Below are positions 4,836 to 6,767 of a DNA stretch of 6,767 bases, in pieces (positions within the stretch are counted from its first letter, which is position 1; each line of letters opens with the position of its first letter). The translations under genes were made by a program, and so were the position numbers. The stretch spans positions 1-6,767 of the forward strand of contig DBHR01000093.1 of NCBI GenBank assembly GCA_002296225.1, read 5' to 3'. The notes below the pieces were generated by a model. It was not told where the DNA came from, made no database searches, and was given only the letters and a program-made list of their open reading frames with translations. The stretch is from Acidobacteria bacterium UBA823. Its GTDB lineage: Bacteria; Acidobacteriota; Vicinamibacteria; Vicinamibacterales; UBA823.

Positions 4836-6584
4836 ATGGGAATGAGGGGGAGGTTGTTCGGTGTCGCCCTGGTCGCGTTGGGAACCGGTCTGGTCACGTC
4901 AGCCTGTTCGCCGCCCGTTGAGGACGCGGGGCACAGCCAGCAGCTCGCCGCGGCTTCAGGCAACGTCGACGAATTCGTGCTGCGGGCGGATTCTGTGTGT
5001 GCGCCCAACCTGCCGGCGGAGCCCGACCCGGTCAGCTACGGCATGGACGCGGCTACCGGTCGATTCCTACACCCGGGGGCGACACCGTATCAAACCGAGT
5101 CGAAGCCGTTTGACGGCGAGCTCGAGACCTGGGATACGAACGAATACATCAATAACATGACGGTCGAGGCCTACTATCCGAACACCGTCGAGCCGTTCCA
5201 TACTTGGCAGAACATCGTCGATTTTGATGGGCGGCGCTACCTGTATCAGTATGTCCGCCGCGACATGAAGATCTTCGACATCACCGATCCGAGGGACGTG
5301 ACCATCGTGCGGGAAAAGGGTCACCCGTGGGGTCCGAACGGACCCGGCGACGAGGTTAACCCCTTCGCGCCCGGCGACATGTTTGGAGCGGCGTCCATCC
5401 AGTGGAACGACGAAATCGAAGCCTACGTCATGGTGCAGGCGTTCGAGGTACAGCGGTTCGGCGTGATTGACGACAAGCGCACAGACCCCGACGGTGTTGC
5501 TCGCCATCGTAGCGCAGATCATTTAAAAGGCTTCAAGGTCTACGCGATGCACGGCCCGATGCCGGAGGATTGGGAGCTGTTGGCAGAGGTCACGACTGAC
5601 GTAGAGCATCCGGATGCGCCGATCGGCCAGCAGCAGGGTTCTGGCGTACGGGACATTCCGACGTATTTCGGCGGCCAGTACATGTTCGTGGCGGCAGCGC
5701 CCGATGCGACCTACGCGCTGACCGAATACCCCACCGATCTTTATTCCGCAGGGTATCAGGCCTGGGATATGTCCGACCCCGCAAACCCGGCGTTCGTCGG
5801 GCAATTCATAGCGCCCGGTCAGCGCTTGGGCGATGAAGATGCTTACGCGCAGAATCCCCGCTGCGGAAACCGCACCTCGTGGTTTGGTGCGCGCATGTCG
5901 ATTTTCCTTCCGACGCCGGTCGAGGAAGGAGGCCGATACGGCTACGCCGCAATGGGTGCGCTCGGTTTCTACGTTCTGGATGTCTCCGATCCCGAAAACA
6001 TTGAGGCAGTTGGACACCTGGACTTTCCGCCGAGCGTCGCTGGAACCGAAGGCGACAACATCGACGTGTCGCAGGTCGAGCAGACAGGCATTGTCTATTA
6101 CAGTGGCTATCCGCTCGCGGAAGATTGTTGGGAGCCCTACAAGGACATCTTCATGATCGATGTCAAGGACCCGGCCAACCCTACGGTCCTTGGCACTCTA
6201 CCGCGACCGGTCCCTTCCGATGACGCACCGTTCACCGATTACTGCCAACGTCGGGGCAGCTTCGGCCCGAAGCGCTCGGGGTACTACACGCAGCCAGGGA
6301 CACGTCGTGATGGGATTGTGCCCTATGCGTTCTACAATGCTGGCGTGCAGGTCTTCGATGTGAGTGGTCCATCCGATCCGACCATTGCTGCCTATTTTGT
6401 CCCTCGGTTCGACGCCGAGCGAGTGCCCGATTACGCCCGAGGCAATCTCGCGCACGGCATTTACGTGGAGTACGATCGAAACCTTATCTGGCTCTTCGCG
6501 AATCACGGTATGTACGTGCTGTCGACACCCGTGCTCGGCGAGCCAAGCTTCGAAGCGCCGGCCGAGCCGTGGCCTCGCCGGTAG
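4836..6584 (+). CDS. LVIVD-repeat lipoprotein, function unknown
   Basis: The predicted product has 582 residues. An N-terminal signal, MGMRGRLFGVALVALGTG, runs to the lipobox Val-Thr-Ser-Ala-Cys with the lipidated Cys at 24, and Ser at +2 suggests outer-membrane sorting in a Gram-negative cell. The mature part holds at least five LVIVD-type units of pattern 'hydrophobic, Phe/Leu/Ile/Trp-Asp-(Ile/Val/Met)-x-(Asp/Gly)-Pro': around residues 143-160 (KIFDITDP), 306-324 (YQAWDMSDP), 377-396 (FYVLDVSDP), 437-455 (IFMIDVKDP) and 502-521 (VQVFDVSGP). This indicates a beta-propeller-like surface or periplasmic protein. Four further Cys (55, 343, 431, 470) could form disulfides. I see no catalytic motif. 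It starts 61 bases after the ACMSD gene on the same strand and may belong to that transcript. Proteins with these repeats are usually annotated only as 'LVIVD repeat-containing', so no reaction is assigned. Confidence 0.85.
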   Translation: MGMRGRLFGVALVALGTGLVTSACSPPVEDAGHSQQLAAASGNVDEFVLRADSVCAPNLPAEPDPVSYGMDAATGRFLHPGATPYQTESKPFDGELETWDTNEYINNMTVEAYYPNTVEPFHTWQNIVDFDGRRYLYQYVRRDMKIFDITDPRDVTIVREKGHPWGPNGPGDEVNPFAPGDMFGAASIQWNDEIEAYVMVQAFEVQRFGVIDDKRTDPDGVARHRSADHLKGFKVYAMHGPMPEDWELLAEVTTDVEHPDAPIGQQQGSGVRDIPTYFGGQYMFVAAAPDATYALTEYPTDLYSAGYQAWDMSDPANPAFVGQFIAPGQRLGDEDAYAQNPRCGNRTSWFGARMSIFLPTPVEEGGRYGYAAMGALGFYVLDVSDPENIEAVGHLDFPPSVAGTEGDNIDVSQVEQTGIVYYSGYPLAEDCWEPYKDIFMIDVKDPANPTVLGTLPRPVPSDDAPFTDYCQRRGSFGPKRSGYYTQPGTRRDGIVPYAFYNAGVQVFDVSGPSDPTIAAYFVPRFDAERVPDYARGNLAHGIYVEYDRNLIWLFANHGMYVLSTPVLGEPSFEAPAEPWPRR

Positions 6585-6659
6585 AGGGCGCTTAGCCGAT
6601 CACGTTGGTCGAGAGCGCGAACCGGTTGTAACTATTTCTGATTACTGGGAATCGCACCA

Positions 6660-6767
6660 ATGACGACATCGCCGAATCGTGGGATGTGGGGGTCACGCCT
6701 CGGGTTCATTCTAGCGGCGGCTGGCTCCGCGGTTGGGCTTGGCAACATTTGGGGATTTCCCACGCGG
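6660..6767 (+). CDS. Neurotransmitter:sodium symporter family transporter, N-terminal fragment
   Basis: Only the first 36 codons are present before the window ends. After a short cytoplasmic start, residues 12-34 read the signature first transmembrane helix of NSS/SLC6 transporters: SRLGFILAAAGSAVGLGN, then Ile-Trp-Gly-Phe-Pro. Aligned by eye to LeuT, Asn29 corresponds to Asn27 and Ala24 to Ala22 (Na1 site), with Gly22/Val25 at the Na2 site, so the sodium-binding residues are kept. Gly32 stands where LeuT has the extracellular-gate Arg30. These inner-membrane proteins import amino acids or related amines with Na+. ATG 6660 is 75 bases after the lipoprotein stop, with only a weak GGGA at 6647-6650; ATG 6684 is an alternative. 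The substrate cannot be told from this fragment; a tryptophan- or kynurenine-like compound is a guess from context. Confidence 0.88.
   Translation, partial: MTTSPNRGMWGSRLGFILAAAGSAVGLGNIWGFPTR

Noticed and set aside
6558..6581. GC-rich stem (CCGG and CGAG pairing with CTCG and CCGG, one bulged C) at the end of the lipoprotein gene, considered as a terminator
   Set aside because: No T tract follows, and the sequence encodes the Pro/Ala-rich tail. At most it could slow RNA decay or assist factor-dependent termination.
6605..6634. TTGGTC-N18-TAACTA as a promoter for the symporter
   Set aside because: The -10 match is only the first two bases. Too weak to list.

Overview
The window looks like chromosomal DNA of an aerobic, Gram-negative, moderately high-GC bacterium. 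A glycosyltransferase/methyltransferase surface-polysaccharide block, a lipoprotein with a lipobox, and an NSS transporter of the 'GFPT' type all fit Pseudomonadota, perhaps a marine gammaproteobacterium. The taxon is an inference and is weakly supported. All genes I can support lie on the + strand.

Left block (1-2137), surface polysaccharide: the C-terminal end of a GT4-type glycosyltransferase is followed by about 350 bases with no clear intact gene. That gap holds two sigma70-like promoter candidates and what looks like a small gene broken by a frameshift. Next comes a long class I SAM methyltransferase with an N-terminal helical/coiled-coil region, of the kind found in O-antigen and capsule clusters.

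Middle (2143-2776), tRNA functions: tadA (tRNA adenosine-34 deaminase) is followed by a complete tRNA-Ser(CGA) gene with a long variable arm and encoded CCA.

Right block (2783-4774), 3-hydroxyanthranilate degradation: three closely spaced genes encode a RidA-fold protein best read as 2-aminomuconate deaminase, 3-hydroxyanthranilate 3,4-dioxygenase, and 2-amino-3-carboxymuconate 6-semialdehyde (ACMS) decarboxylase. Together they cover ring opening, decarboxylation and the later deamination of the lower kynurenine (or 2-nitrobenzoate) meta-cleavage route. The 2-aminomuconate 6-semialdehyde dehydrogenase needed between decarboxylase and deaminase is not in the window. The deaminase ATG lies only 6 nt after the tRNA CCA and has no Shine-Dalgarno sequence of its own.

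Far right (4836-6767): a large predicted lipoprotein with five LVIVD-type repeats, then the first 36 codons of a neurotransmitter:sodium symporter cut off by the window edge. Their position behind the catabolic genes suggests, but does not prove, a role in substrate handling or uptake.

I see no CRISPR array, insertion sequence or phage gene. The most unusual points are the broken small gene at 400-647, the tRNA/deaminase junction, and the LVIVD lipoprotein plus transporter attached to an aminomuconate pathway.
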